Assembly: GCA_965601975.1 (NCBI GenBank)
Contig: OZ271856.1
Span: 2,976,001-3,040,000, forward strand
DNA from: JANQIO01 sp965601975
GTDB lineage: Bacteria; Pseudomonadota; Gammaproteobacteria; Pseudomonadales; Halieaceae
Reading direction: 5' to 3'
DNA length: 64,000 nt
Below the pieces are notes generated by a model that was not told where the DNA came from, did no database searches, and saw only the letters and a list, made by a program, of their open reading frames with translations. The number at the start of each line of letters is the position of its first letter. Position 1 is the stretch's first letter. The position numbers and the translations under genes are program-made. Below, piece by piece: positions 10,573 to 19,189 of the stretch.

Positions 10573-10938
10573 TCAGGCCCAGACGACCCGCAGACCCCAG
10601 ACCACGTAGGTAAACAGGGTCACACCACAGATCGCGCTGGCCAGGCCCCTCACAAGGTTACCCTTGGCCCCCAGCATGCGCGGGGTCAGGTAGTCAGTCA
10701 GTACGCACCACAGGCCGATCCACGCGTGCACGGCGATCGACAGGATGGCCGCCACACTGAAGACCTGCATGGAGGTGTGGGCAAAGAAGCCTTGCCACTG
10801 CTCATGGGTCATATCCGGATTGAGGCCGATATAGGTGCCGACACAAATGAAGTACAGAAGCAGGACAACACCGCTGACACGCTGTACCAGCCAGTCGTAG
10901 AGGCCGGAGCGGCCCAGGTTCGTTACCGCAGTTACCAT
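10573..10938 (-). CDS. sdhD: Succinate dehydrogenase membrane anchor subunit D
   Basis: Cytochrome b556 anchor that with SdhC binds haem b and ubiquinone. The 121 residues have three hydrophobic segments and the conserved HAWIGLWCVLTDYL with the haem/quinone-side histidine and tyrosine. I chose the ATG at 10938 (MVTAVTNLGRSG), which aligns with known SdhD starts; a GTG two codons earlier is possible. It overlaps sdhC by 7 bases. Confidence 0.93.
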   Translation of the reverse strand: MVTAVTNLGRSGLYDWLVQRVSGVVLLLYFICVGTYIGLNPDMTHEQWQGFFAHTSMQVFSVAAILSIAVHAWIGLWCVLTDYLTPRMLGAKGNLVRGLASAICGVTLFTYVVWGLRVVWA

Positions 10939-11306
10939 ATCCACACCCCCGCCAGCGCAATCAGGATAATAGAAAGAACAATGATGATGCGTGAGCCCAG
11001 CACCCCGCCTTCCAGGGTCTCGCCGTAGCCAAAGTCACCGAACAGGTGCTTGATGCCGGCCAGGGCGTGGTAGATGGATACCGACAGGATCCCCCAGATC
11101 ACCAACTTGGCCAGTGGGTGGGTCAAAAGCGCCTTGGCATCGGCAAAGCCCTCCGGGCCGCTCAGGCTCATGTCCAGCAGGTAGAGCATGATGCCGGCGG
11201 ACACGAAGTTGATGACGCCGGAGACGCGGGTAAGGATGGAGGTAATCGCCGTAATCGGCAGCCGTATGGTGGTTAAATCCAGGTTAACGGGTCTAGTATC
11301 ATTCAC
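10932..11306 (-). CDS. sdhC: Succinate dehydrogenase cytochrome b556 subunit C
   Basis: Membrane anchor of complex II, 124 residues with three transmembrane segments. The conserved N-terminal RPVNLDLTTIRLPITAI and the SILTRVSGV motif identify it, and the haem-ligand histidine lies in YHALAGIKHL. First gene of sdhCDAB, transcribed divergently from gltA across a 294-base control region. Confidence 0.96.
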   Translation of the reverse strand: MNDTRPVNLDLTTIRLPITAITSILTRVSGVINFVSAGIMLYLLDMSLSGPEGFADAKALLTHPLAKLVIWGILSVSIYHALAGIKHLFGDFGYGETLEGGVLGSRIIIVLSIILIALAGVWIW

Positions 11307-11326
11307 GATATTCGCTACCAGTCAGG

Positions 11327-11340
11327 GGCCCCCGGGGGCC
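11327..11340. other. GC palindrome in the sdhC leader
   Basis: GGCCCCCGGGGGCC is a perfect 14-bp palindrome located 21 bases before the sdhC start, inside the predicted leader. It could fold into a stem in the mRNA close to the ribosome site or be a protein-binding site. Nothing further can be said. Confidence 0.35.
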
Positions 11341-11437
11341 GTTGTTTGAGCGCGATATGCAGCTTCTTGATTGTACAACTGTATGGCTGCTGACGCGGCG
11401 AGTGCGCCGTGACGGCGCCCTCTTGAAACAGGCGGTG

Positions 11438-11466
11438 AGTATAGGCACTAGGCCCGCCAAATACAA
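11438..11466 (-). promoter_or_regulatory. Candidate promoter of sdhCDAB
   Basis: On the minus strand TTGTAT (3/6) and TATACT (5/6) are spaced by 17 bases, about 130 bases before the sdhC start. The weak -35 would fit an activated promoter. The leader would contain the hairpin-forming GCGCCGTGACGGCGC (11404-11418) and the palindrome at 11327. Confidence 0.45.
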
Positions 11467-11531
11467 TTGAGGGGCAGGCGCCACAAGGCCCGGCGCAGCG
11501 CTCCCCGCGGCCGTCCAGCCCCCGCGGTGAA

Positions 11532-11559
11532 TTGACAATTTCGGTCGAAACTCTATAGT
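11532..11559 (+). promoter_or_regulatory. Strong sigma-70 promoter of gltA
   Basis: A perfect TTGACA and a TATAGT (5/6) are separated by 16 bases, 42 bases before the gltA ATG. Start of transcription is expected near 11566. This is the best promoter match in the window. Confidence 0.75.
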
Positions 11560-11600
11560 TGAGCACCCCGCCCAACCGTTGAAACAGGACCCTTCCTTTC

Positions 11601-12896
11601 ATGAGCGAAAGCGACAAGAAAGCCACTCTCAATATTGATGGCATGGACGAGGCAGTCGAACTGCCCATCTATTCCGGTTCTATCGGTCCCGAGGTGATCG
11701 ACGTGGGAGGGCTGACCGGCAAGGGCATGTTCACCTTTGACCCGGGCTTTGTCTCCACCGCCGCCTGCGAGTCGCAGATCACCTATATCGACGGCGGTAA
11801 AGGCGTGCTCCTGCACCGGGGCTACCCGATCGAACAGCTCGCCGAGCATTCCGACTACCTGGAAACCTGCTACCTGCTGCTGTACGGCGAACTGCCGAAC
11901 GCTGAGCAGAAGGCCTCATTCGAAAATACCGTGCGCTATCACACCATGGTGCACGACCAGCTGACCTACTTTTTCCGGGGTTTCCGCCGCGATGCCCACC
12001 CGATGGCCATCCTCTGCGGCGTGGTGGGCGCCCTGTCTGCTTTCTACCACGATTCCACGGATATCGCCGACAAGCACCACCGCGAAGTGGCGGCCTTCCG
12101 ATTGATCGCGAAGATGCCCACCCTGGCGGCCATGAGCTACAAGTACTCGATTGGCCAGCCCTTTATGTACCCCGACAACAGCAAGGGCTACGCCGAGAAC
12201 TTCCTGCACATGATGTTCGGCACCCCCTGCGAGCCGAGCCAGGTCAACCCGGTGCTGGCCAAGGCCATGGACCGGATCTTCCTGCTTCACGCTGACCACG
12301 AACAGAACGCCTCCACCTCCACCGTGCGGCTGGCGGGCTCCTCGGGCGCTAATCCCTTCGCCTGTATCGCCGCCGGCATCGCCGCGCTGTGGGGCCCGTC
12401 CCACGGCGGCGCCAACGAGGCGGTGCTGAACATGCTGGAGGAAATCGGCGACCCGGACCGTATCGACGAGTTTGTCGCCCGCGCCAAGGACAAGGACGAT
12501 CCCTTCCGCCTGATGGGCTTTGGCCACCGGGTCTACAAGAACTTCGACCCGCGGGCCACGGTGCTCAAGCAGAGCTGCGACGAGGTCCTCTCCGAGCTGG
12601 GCATGGAAAATGACCCGCTGCTGGAAATCGCCAAGCGGCTCGAGAAAATCGCCCTGGAAGACGAGTACTTCATCGAGAAGAAGCTGTACCCGAACGTCGA
12701 CTTCTACTCCGGCATCATTCTCAAGGCCATTGGCATTCCCACCAGCATGTTCACGGTGATCTTCGCCCTGGGCCGCACCGTGGGCTGGATCGCTCACTGG
12801 AATGAGATGATCAGCGGCAGCTACCGCATCGGCCGGCCGCGCCAGCTCTACACGGGCCACACGCAGCGCGATTACGTCCCCGTCGAAAAACGCTAA
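11601..12896 (+). CDS. gltA: Citrate synthase (type II)
   Basis: Condenses acetyl-CoA and oxaloacetate to citrate. The 431-residue length is that of the hexameric, NADH-sensitive type of Gram-negative bacteria. Conserved active-site segments include LHADHEQNASTSTVR, the catalytic FGHRVYKNFDPR and the C-terminal GRTVGWIAHWNEM. Its stop TAA shares one base with the next ATG (TAATG), coupling it to the ketoacyl synthase gene behind. Confidence 0.98.
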   Translation: MSESDKKATLNIDGMDEAVELPIYSGSIGPEVIDVGGLTGKGMFTFDPGFVSTAACESQITYIDGGKGVLLHRGYPIEQLAEHSDYLETCYLLLYGELPNAEQKASFENTVRYHTMVHDQLTYFFRGFRRDAHPMAILCGVVGALSAFYHDSTDIADKHHREVAAFRLIAKMPTLAAMSYKYSIGQPFMYPDNSKGYAENFLHMMFGTPCEPSQVNPVLAKAMDRIFLLHADHEQNASTSTVRLAGSSGANPFACIAAGIAALWGPSHGGANEAVLNMLEEIGDPDRIDEFVARAKDKDDPFRLMGFGHRVYKNFDPRATVLKQSCDEVLSELGMENDPLLEIAKRLEKIALEDEYFIEKKLYPNVDFYSGIILKAIGIPTSMFTVIFALGRTVGWIAHWNEMISGSYRIGRPRQLYTGHTQRDYVPVEKR

Positions 12897-14014
12897 TGAA
12901 GTGTGTTATCAGCGGGACTGGCCTGTTCACGCCGGACCAGTCCATCAGCAATGCCGAACTGGTAGAGTCTTTCAACACCTACGTCGATAACTTCAACCAG
13001 GAAAACGCCGACGCCATTGCCGCCGGCGACCTCACCGCGCTGGAGCACTCCTCCTCGGAATTCATCGAGAAGGCCTCGGGCATCAAGAGCCGCTACGTGA
13101 TCAACAAGGATGGCGTCCTCGACCCGTCGCGTATGGCGCCGAAGATCGCCGAGCGCCCGGACGACGCCCAATCACTGCAGTGTGAGATCGGCGTCATCGC
13201 CTCGCAACAGGCGATGGAGCGCGCCGGCAAGACCGCCGCGGACATCGATGCGGTGATCGTCGCCTGCTCCAACCTGCAGCGCGCCTACCCCGCCATCGCA
13301 GTGGAGCTTCAGGACGCGCTGGGCGTGCAGGGCTGGGGCTACGATATGAACGTGGCCTGCTCGTCGGCCACCTTCGGCATCCAGGCCGCGCGCGACAGTA
13401 TTGCCAACGGCAGCGCAGACTGCGTGCTGGTGGTAAACCCGGAAATCTGCTCGGGCCACCTGAACTTCCGCGACCGCGATGCCCACTTCATTTTTGGCGA
13501 TGTCTGCACGGCCGTGGTGGTCGAGCGGGCCGAGACCGCTACCGGTGACGACCAGTTCGAAATTCTCGGCACCCGGCTCAAGACGCATTTCTCCAACAAC
13601 ATCCGCAACAACTTTGGCTTCCTGAACCGGGGCGATGAAAGCGGCGTCGGCCAGCCGGACAAGCTGTTCCGGCAAAACGGTCGCAAGGTGTTCAAGGAAG
13701 TGTGCCCGATGGTGGCGGAACTCATCCTCGAACACCTGGGCAGCCTGGAGATTGGCAACGACCAGCTCAAGCGCATGTGGCTGCACCAGGCCAACCTCAA
13801 CATGAACCTGCTGATCAGCAAGCGGGTGCTCGGTCGCGAGGCCACCGCCGAGGAGGCGCCGACCATCCTCGACGAATACGCCAACACCAGCTCGGCGGGC
13901 TCGGTGATCGCGTTCCACAAGTACCATGAAGACTTCGCCGCCGGCGATATCGGTGTGCTCTGCTCCTTCGGGGCGGGCTACAGCATCGGCAGCGTGGTAG
14001 TGAAGAAGCTCTAG
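12896..14014 (+). CDS. Beta-ketoacyl-ACP synthase III-like protein (FabH family)
   Basis: Thiolase-fold condensing enzyme of 372 residues. The Cys-His-Asn triad of KAS III is present: C155 in NVACSSATFG, H297 in WLHQANLNM and N330 in YANTSSAGS. It is longer than housekeeping FabH (about 320) and has an N-terminal insert near residues 25-60. It resembles the Pseudomonas PA3286-type enzyme, which by my recollection condenses medium-chain acyl-CoA with malonyl-ACP, but the substrate here is unknown. Coupled to gltA by TAATG and convergent with hisC, overlapping it by 4 bases. Confidence 0.8.
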   Translation: MKCVISGTGLFTPDQSISNAELVESFNTYVDNFNQENADAIAAGDLTALEHSSSEFIEKASGIKSRYVINKDGVLDPSRMAPKIAERPDDAQSLQCEIGVIASQQAMERAGKTAADIDAVIVACSNLQRAYPAIAVELQDALGVQGWGYDMNVACSSATFGIQAARDSIANGSADCVLVVNPEICSGHLNFRDRDAHFIFGDVCTAVVVERAETATGDDQFEILGTRLKTHFSNNIRNNFGFLNRGDESGVGQPDKLFRQNGRKVFKEVCPMVAELILEHLGSLEIGNDQLKRMWLHQANLNMNLLISKRVLGREATAEEAPTILDEYANTSSAGSVIAFHKYHEDFAAGDIGVLCSFGAGYSIGSVVVKKL

Positions 14015-15087
14015 ACCCCGAGAATCTCCGACAGCGCATCCAGCACCGCTCGGCACTGTTCGGCGGTGCCGACGGTGATGCGCAGGAAATCACGGGTGCG
14101 CGGCTTGTCGAAGTGCCGCACGATAATGTCCCGCTCGCGCAGCCCCGCCTGCAAGGCCGCCGCATCGCTGCCCTCGCGGCGCGCAAACACAAAGTTCGCC
14201 AGGGAAGGCAGCACCTCGAACCCAAGCTCACCCAGCCCGGCCACCAGGCTTCCGCGGTTGGCGATGATTTCATCCCGCCGCGCCTCGAAATACGCCTGGT
14301 CATCCAGCGCGGCGACGGCGCCCGCTTCGGCAATGCGGTCCAGCGGGTAGGAATTGAAGCTGTTCTTGACCCGCTCCAGCCCTTCGATCAGGTGCTCCTG
14401 CCCGAACGCCGCGCCCACCCGCAGCCCTGCCAGCGCGCGGGATTTCGACAGGGTTTGTACCACCAGCAGGTTGGGATAGTCGTCGATCAGCGCGGTCGCA
14501 GACTCGGCGCCGAAATCCACGTAGGCCTCGTCAACGACCACCACCGTATGAGGGTTGTCCTCCAGCAGCGCAGCGATCTGCGCAAGCGGCGTGACCATGC
14601 CGGTGGGCGCGTTGGGATTGGGAAAGATGATGCCGCCGTTGGGGCGCCGGTAGTCGGCGAGGTCGATTTCGAATCGCTCGTTCAGCGGCACCGTTTCGGC
14701 CTCGAGGCCAAAGAAGCCGGCGTAGACCGGGTAGAAGCTGTAGGTGATATCCGGGAACAGCAGCGGCGCGTCGGACTGGAACAGGGCGCGGAACGTGTGG
14801 GCCAGCACCTCGTCGGAGCCATTGCCCGGGAATACCTGGCTCGGCTGGAGACCCAGCGACGCGGCAAAGGCTTCCTTCAGGCGGCGGCTGGAAGGGTCCG
14901 GGTACAGGCGAATATCCTCGCTGGCGGCCGCGCGCATGGCCTCCAGAGCCTTCGGCGACGGCCCGAAGGGCATCTCGTTGGTGTTCAGCTTGATGAGGTC
15001 AGTCTGCGCCGGCTGCTCGCCGGGCACGTACGGGGACAGACCGGCCACCAGCGGGTTCCAGAAACGGGATGAGCGGGTTTCCGCCAT
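14011..15087 (-). CDS. hisC: Histidinol-phosphate aminotransferase
   Basis: PLP-dependent class II aminotransferase, 358 residues, converting imidazole acetol-phosphate to histidinol-phosphate. The PLP lysine lies in TLSKSRALAGLRVG; LNTNEMPFGPSP near the N-terminus and FPNPNAPTG are typical. AGGAGA precedes the ATG. It stands alone, not in a his operon, so it may instead serve in aromatic amino-acid transamination, as related HisC2 enzymes do. Confidence 0.85.
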   Translation of the reverse strand: MAETRSSRFWNPLVAGLSPYVPGEQPAQTDLIKLNTNEMPFGPSPKALEAMRAAASEDIRLYPDPSSRRLKEAFAASLGLQPSQVFPGNGSDEVLAHTFRALFQSDAPLLFPDITYSFYPVYAGFFGLEAETVPLNERFEIDLADYRRPNGGIIFPNPNAPTGMVTPLAQIAALLEDNPHTVVVVDEAYVDFGAESATALIDDYPNLLVVQTLSKSRALAGLRVGAAFGQEHLIEGLERVKNSFNSYPLDRIAEAGAVAALDDQAYFEARRDEIIANRGSLVAGLGELGFEVLPSLANFVFARREGSDAAALQAGLRERDIIVRHFDKPRTRDFLRITVGTAEQCRAVLDALSEILGV

Positions 15088-15150
15088 GGGGTTCTCCTGA
15101 TCTAAAGCAACATTCTACTGACGAGCATCGCCGCAGGCGACCCACCCGCT

Positions 15151-15178
15151 TTTTCGCAACGGGGCGCGCACCTATACT
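15151..15178 (+). promoter_or_regulatory. Possible promoter of the DUF47 gene
   Basis: TATACT (5/6 match to -10) lies 28 bases before the start codon; the best -35 is TTTTCG with 16 bases of spacing. No Pho box was seen here. Confidence 0.35.
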
Positions 15179-15206
15179 GGTAAGCGCGCTGGATGGAGGA
15201 GCCGCG

Positions 15207-15887
15207 ATGGCAGTAGCAAATTCCCTGGGCAAGATTCTCGGAAAGTCGCCGATCTACCCGCTACAGACGCATATGCATACCGCCCATGCCGCTGTCGCCA
15301 AACTGGGTACGCTGGTGGCCGCGGCCCAGGCCGATGACTGGAAGCAGGCCGTCACCGTGCACAGGCAGATCCTGAGGCTGGCCGCAGATGCCGACAAGAT
15401 GAAGCTGTCCCTTCGCATGCAGCTTCGCAAGAACCTCTTCATGCCCGTCTCCCGCACCGACCTGCTGGAATTGCTGACCTCCCAGGACCTCATCGCCGAC
15501 CACAGCGAGTCCTTTACCAACCTGCTGATGAACCGGCGCATGCATATTCCGCAACCGGCCGAGCAGGCCTTCGAAGCCTACGTGGCAGAGGTCATTGGCG
15601 CCTCGGCGCTGGCGCTGGCCGCGGTCAACGAGCTGGATGAAGTATTCGAGGTGGGCTTCGGCAAGCGCGAGATAGAAGTGGTGTACCAGAAACTGCACGT
15701 ACTGACCCGCCAGGAAGCCACGGTCCGAAGACTCGAAACGAAATTGCGGCACAGGCTGTTCAAGCTGGAAAGCCAGCTGGACCCGCTGGAGGCCATGTTT
15801 CTATACCAGCTGGTGGATCGACTGGACAAGATAGCCCGCGGCGCGGAGCGCATCGGCAACCGGCTTCTGATCCTGATCAGTATCTAG
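15207..15887 (+). CDS. DUF47 (TIGR00153) PhoU-like protein
   Basis: All-helical PhoU-related protein of 226 residues. Members of this family usually sit beside a low-affinity phosphate permease (PiT) and are thought to regulate it. The GGAGGA site 6 bases before the ATG fixes the start, although the frame is open further upstream. No PiT gene is adjacent here; instead the gene converges on phoU of the pst operon. Repeated helical segments such as LFMPVSRTDLLELL are characteristic of the family. Confidence 0.82.
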   Translation: MAVANSLGKILGKSPIYPLQTHMHTAHAAVAKLGTLVAAAQADDWKQAVTVHRQILRLAADADKMKLSLRMQLRKNLFMPVSRTDLLELLTSQDLIADHSESFTNLLMNRRMHIPQPAEQAFEAYVAEVIGASALALAAVNELDEVFEVGFGKREIEVVYQKLHVLTRQEATVRRLETKLRHRLFKLESQLDPLEAMFLYQLVDRLDKIARGAERIGNRLLILISI

Positions 15888-15909
15888 GCGCTTTCTTCGC
15901 GCCGGGGGC

Positions 15910-16626
15910 CTAGCCGGGCAGCCAGTCGAGCACGACCTCGCGTTCGGCGTGGCGCACATCCACACCCTCGACCATGTAGATCACGTACTCGGCAATGTTA
16001 CGCGCGTGGGAACTGATGCGCTCCAGTGAGCGCAGGGCCCACATGGCGGTCATACAGGCGTCGACGCTATCGGGATTGTCCCGCATGGTCTGGGAGAGCA
16101 AATCCATGGCCCCGGCCATCATTGCGTTTTCTTCCTCGTCACCGCGGGCAATTTCAAGGGCCGCCCTGGCGTCGCGTCGGGCGAAAGCGTCCAGTGCCGC
16201 GCGCAGCAATTCGATGGCGATATTGGCGATCCGCTGGGTCCAGGGGCGGGCGGGATCCTCTTCCACCTGCTCACTCAGTGCAATAACCTGGCGCGCAACC
16301 CGCACGCCTTCGTCGCCAATGCGCTCCAGGTCGACCGTGACCTTGATAATCGCCAGCACCAGGCGCAGGTCCCTGGCCGCGGGCTGGCGTCGCGCCAGGA
16401 TGCGGAAGCACGCGTCATCGATGGCGACTTCCATGGCGTTGATGGTGTTGTCCGATTCAATGACCGCTTCCGCATCGCCGCTGTCGAGTTCGACAAGCGC
16501 CGCGACAGCGGCCATGACCTGCTTCTCTACCACACCGCCCATTTCCAGCATCTGGGAGGTGACGGCATAGAGTTCGTCATTGAACTGGCCGGATATGTGT
16601 TGCCTTTGGGTGTCTTCTTCCGCCAT
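15910..16626 (-). CDS. phoU: Phosphate transport regulator PhoU
   Basis: Two-repeat helical protein (238 residues) that links PstSCAB to the PhoR kinase and keeps the Pho regulon off when phosphate is plentiful. Residues 10-120 and 125-230 form the two similar three-helix units, with the metal-binding type motif ERIGDEGVRVA in the first and ERISSHARNIAEYV in the second. Last gene of the phoBR-pstSCAB-phoU operon, 5 bases after pstB. Confidence 0.95.
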   Translation of the reverse strand: MAEEDTQRQHISGQFNDELYAVTSQMLEMGGVVEKQVMAAVAALVELDSGDAEAVIESDNTINAMEVAIDDACFRILARRQPAARDLRLVLAIIKVTVDLERIGDEGVRVARQVIALSEQVEEDPARPWTQRIANIAIELLRAALDAFARRDARAALEIARGDEEENAMMAGAMDLLSQTMRDNPDSVDACMTAMWALRSLERISSHARNIAEYVIYMVEGVDVRHAEREVVLDWLPG

Positions 16627-16631
16627 CTTCC

Positions 16632-17450
16632 CTACCCGTAACGGCCCGTGATGTAGTCCTCGGTCTGTCGCTCCCGGGGATTGGTGAACAGGCGGTCGGT
16701 ACTGTCGTACTCCACCAGCCGGCCCAGGTTCATGAAGGCCGTCATATCGGACACGCGGGCGGCCTGCTGCATGTTGTGCGTGACGATTACGATAGTGTAT
16801 TTAGATTTCAGTTCGTAGATGAGCTCTTCAATTTTCAGCGTGGAAATCGGGTCCAGCGAGGAAGCGGGCTCATCGAGCAGGACCACCTCGGGCTCCACCG
16901 CGATGGTCCGCGCGATCACCAGGCGCTGCTGCTGACCGCCTGACAGGCCCAGGGCATTGTCTTCCAGCCGGTCCTTCACCTCCTCCCAGAGGGCCGCGGA
17001 GCGCAGCGATTTTTCAACGCTTTCGTCCAGGCGCCGGCGCCGGTTGATGCCCTGGATGCGCAGCCCGTAGGCCACGTTCTCATAGATCGACATGGGAAAC
17101 GGGTTGGGCTTCTGGAACACCATGCCAATGCGGCGGCGCAGCTCGGACACGTCGACAGTGGGCAGGTAGATATTGGTGTCATCCAGCATGATGCTGCCGG
17201 AGATCAGGCAGCCGTCGATGAGGTCGTTCATGCGGTTGAAGCAACGCAGCAGGCTGGACTTGCCACAGCCGCTGGGACCGATGAACGCCGTGACCCGCCG
17301 CCGTGGAATACGCAGGTCGATATCCCGCAGGGCGGGCTTGCCGCTATAGCTCAGGTTGAGTCGTTCCACGCTGAGGGCAGCCTCGGCACCGGCAGCAGTG
17401 TCCCAGTGGCGGTGCTGCAGGGCTTCAGGATCAAATCCGTGGGTCGACAT
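16632..17450 (-). CDS. pstB: Phosphate ABC transporter ATP-binding protein
   Basis: ATPase of the high-affinity phosphate importer. The 272 residues contain Walker A GPSGCGKSS, the Q-loop MVFQKPNPFPMS typical of PstB, the signature LSGGQQQRLVIART, and Walker B VLLDEPASSLDP with the H-loop VTHNMQQAARVSD. It follows pstA after 26 bases. Confidence 0.97.
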   Translation of the reverse strand: MSTHGFDPEALQHRHWDTAAGAEAALSVERLNLSYSGKPALRDIDLRIPRRRVTAFIGPSGCGKSSLLRCFNRMNDLIDGCLISGSIMLDDTNIYLPTVDVSELRRRIGMVFQKPNPFPMSIYENVAYGLRIQGINRRRRLDESVEKSLRSAALWEEVKDRLEDNALGLSGGQQQRLVIARTIAVEPEVVLLDEPASSLDPISTLKIEELIYELKSKYTIVIVTHNMQQAARVSDMTAFMNLGRLVEYDSTDRLFTNPRERQTEDYITGRYG

Positions 17451-17476
17451 TGAATACTCTCCGGGTGGCCTCGGGA

Positions 17477-19189
17477 TCAGCCCGCGTCCAGTGAAACGTA
17501 ACGCTCGCGCAGGCGATTCCTGAGATTGACGGCAGCGAGGTTCAGCAGGGCAATGATTACCACCAGCAACAGCGCCGTAGCATATACCAGCGGCCGCGCG
17601 GCTTCGATGTTGGGGCTCTGGAAACCGACGTCGTAGATATGGAAGCCCAGGTGCATGAACTTCTGCTCGAGGTGCAGATAGGGGAAATTGCCGTCCACCG
17701 GCAGGCTAGGCGCCAGCTTGACCACACCCACCAGCATCAGCGGGGCGACTTCGCCGGCGGCGCGGGCCACAGCGAGAATGACCCCGGTCATCATGGCGGG
17801 GCTCGCCATCGGCAGCACCACCCGCCACAGCGTTTCGGCACGCGTCGCGCCCAGCGCGAGACTCCCCTCGCGCACGGACTGTGGAATACGCGCGAGCCCT
17901 TCCTCGGTCGCGACAATCACCACCGGCAGTGTCAGCAGTGCCAGCGTCAGCGACGCCCACATGATGCCGGGTGTGCCATAGGTGGGTCGGGGCAGGGTCT
18001 CGGGGAAAAACAGCTGGTCAATCTCGCCGCCAAGGCCATAGACGAAGAAGCCGAGCCCGAAAATGCCGTAGACAATCGAGGGCACGCCGGCCAGGTTGTT
18101 GACCGCCGCCCGGAACACCCGGGTGACGCGGCCCTGCCCCGCCACCTCGTGCAGGTAAACCGCCGCCAGCACGCCGAAAGGCGTCACCATGATCGACATC
18201 AGCAATACCATCATCACGGTGCCGAAAATGGCCGGGTAGACGCCGCCCTCGGTGTTGGCCTCGCGGGGATCATCGGAGAGGAACTCCCACAACCGCTCGC
18301 GGTAATAGTCGAGCTTCTGCAGCAGGCTCATATTGTTGGGCCGGATGGCGCGCACCACCTTGCCCACCGGCAGCGTCACCAGCTGGCCGTCCGCCAGTTG
18401 CACCCGGTAACTGTAGCGCTCAAGGGACCGGTACAAATCCTGCAGCTTCAGCCGCACGCCGGCATAGGCGGTGTCCAGTTCGCGGCGTCTTGCCTCGACG
18501 GCGGGGTCGCTCCCGTCCTCGCCGCGCAGCAACCGCCTGCGCTCTTCCAGCCGCAGCCGCTCCATTTCATAGTTGATGCGCCCGACGCTTTCCCGCTCCA
18601 GCGTGCGAATCCGGTCCCGCAGGTCGCGACTCTGCCTGACCGCGTCGCTGAAACGCTGCCAGGTCACCTCCGGCTCCTCGGCGGCCTCGGCGATCGTGGC
18701 GCCGTCCACCATCAGGCTGTGCAGCCGGCCATAGAGATTGCCCCACTCCAGGCGTTCGACCCGTATGGCGTCGACAGGTTGCTCCACGGCCGTGACGTGC
18801 GCCTCCAGCAGCCACGCGAAATCGGTCCCGAAGACATCGCGGTTGCCGCGCTTGACCAGCAAACGCTGGAGCACCGGACCCGCGTGCTGCGGTGCAATGC
18901 CGGCGGCATGCAGCTGCTCTCGGCTGACCGTCTCCCGCGAGACCTTCTCACCCAGCACCACCCGCGGCTCGCCTGATTCGGTATAGTGGAACAGCAACAG
19001 GGGCTTGGGCCAGAAGTGGCCCAGTCCCTGCCAGGCCAACAGCCACAGCAAACCCGCCACGGCGATAATGCTGATACTGACTGCACCGGCGTTGAACCAG
19101 ACCATGGGATCGCCGCTGCGAACCCAGAGCCGGAATCCGCGCCGGCGGTGCAGGTAGAGTCCGGGGCGCTCGCTTATCGGCTCACTCAT
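17477..19189 (-). CDS. pstA: Phosphate ABC transporter permease PstA, long form
   Basis: Inner-membrane permease of the phosphate importer, 570 residues, about twice the E. coli length. The C-terminal part (from about residue 310) is the six-helix permease with the EAA loop around REGSLALGATRAETLW. The first about 300 residues form an added region: one membrane helix near 32-52 and a periplasmic domain with a charged coiled-coil stretch near 190-240. Long PstA proteins of this kind are known in Pseudomonas and relatives. Its start overlaps the pstC stop by 4 bases. Confidence 0.93.
   Translation of the reverse strand: MSEPISERPGLYLHRRRGFRLWVRSGDPMVWFNAGAVSISIIAVAGLLWLLAWQGLGHFWPKPLLLFHYTESGEPRVVLGEKVSRETVSREQLHAAGIAPQHAGPVLQRLLVKRGNRDVFGTDFAWLLEAHVTAVEQPVDAIRVERLEWGNLYGRLHSLMVDGATIAEAAEEPEVTWQRFSDAVRQSRDLRDRIRTLERESVGRINYEMERLRLEERRRLLRGEDGSDPAVEARRRELDTAYAGVRLKLQDLYRSLERYSYRVQLADGQLVTLPVGKVVRAIRPNNMSLLQKLDYYRERLWEFLSDDPREANTEGGVYPAIFGTVMMVLLMSIMVTPFGVLAAVYLHEVAGQGRVTRVFRAAVNNLAGVPSIVYGIFGLGFFVYGLGGEIDQLFFPETLPRPTYGTPGIMWASLTLALLTLPVVIVATEEGLARIPQSVREGSLALGATRAETLWRVVLPMASPAMMTGVILAVARAAGEVAPLMLVGVVKLAPSLPVDGNFPYLHLEQKFMHLGFHIYDVGFQSPNIEAARPLVYATALLLVVIIALLNLAAVNLRNRLRERYVSLDAG

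Noticed and set aside
8832..10613. Plus-strand open frame of 593 codons opposite sdhA
   Set aside because: Same cause; the sdhA protein on the other strand has all catalytic motifs.
15887..15903. Bidirectional terminator between the DUF47 gene and phoU
   Set aside because: Only a 5-bp stem (GGCGC/GCGCC) with a 7-base loop and no T-run on either side.
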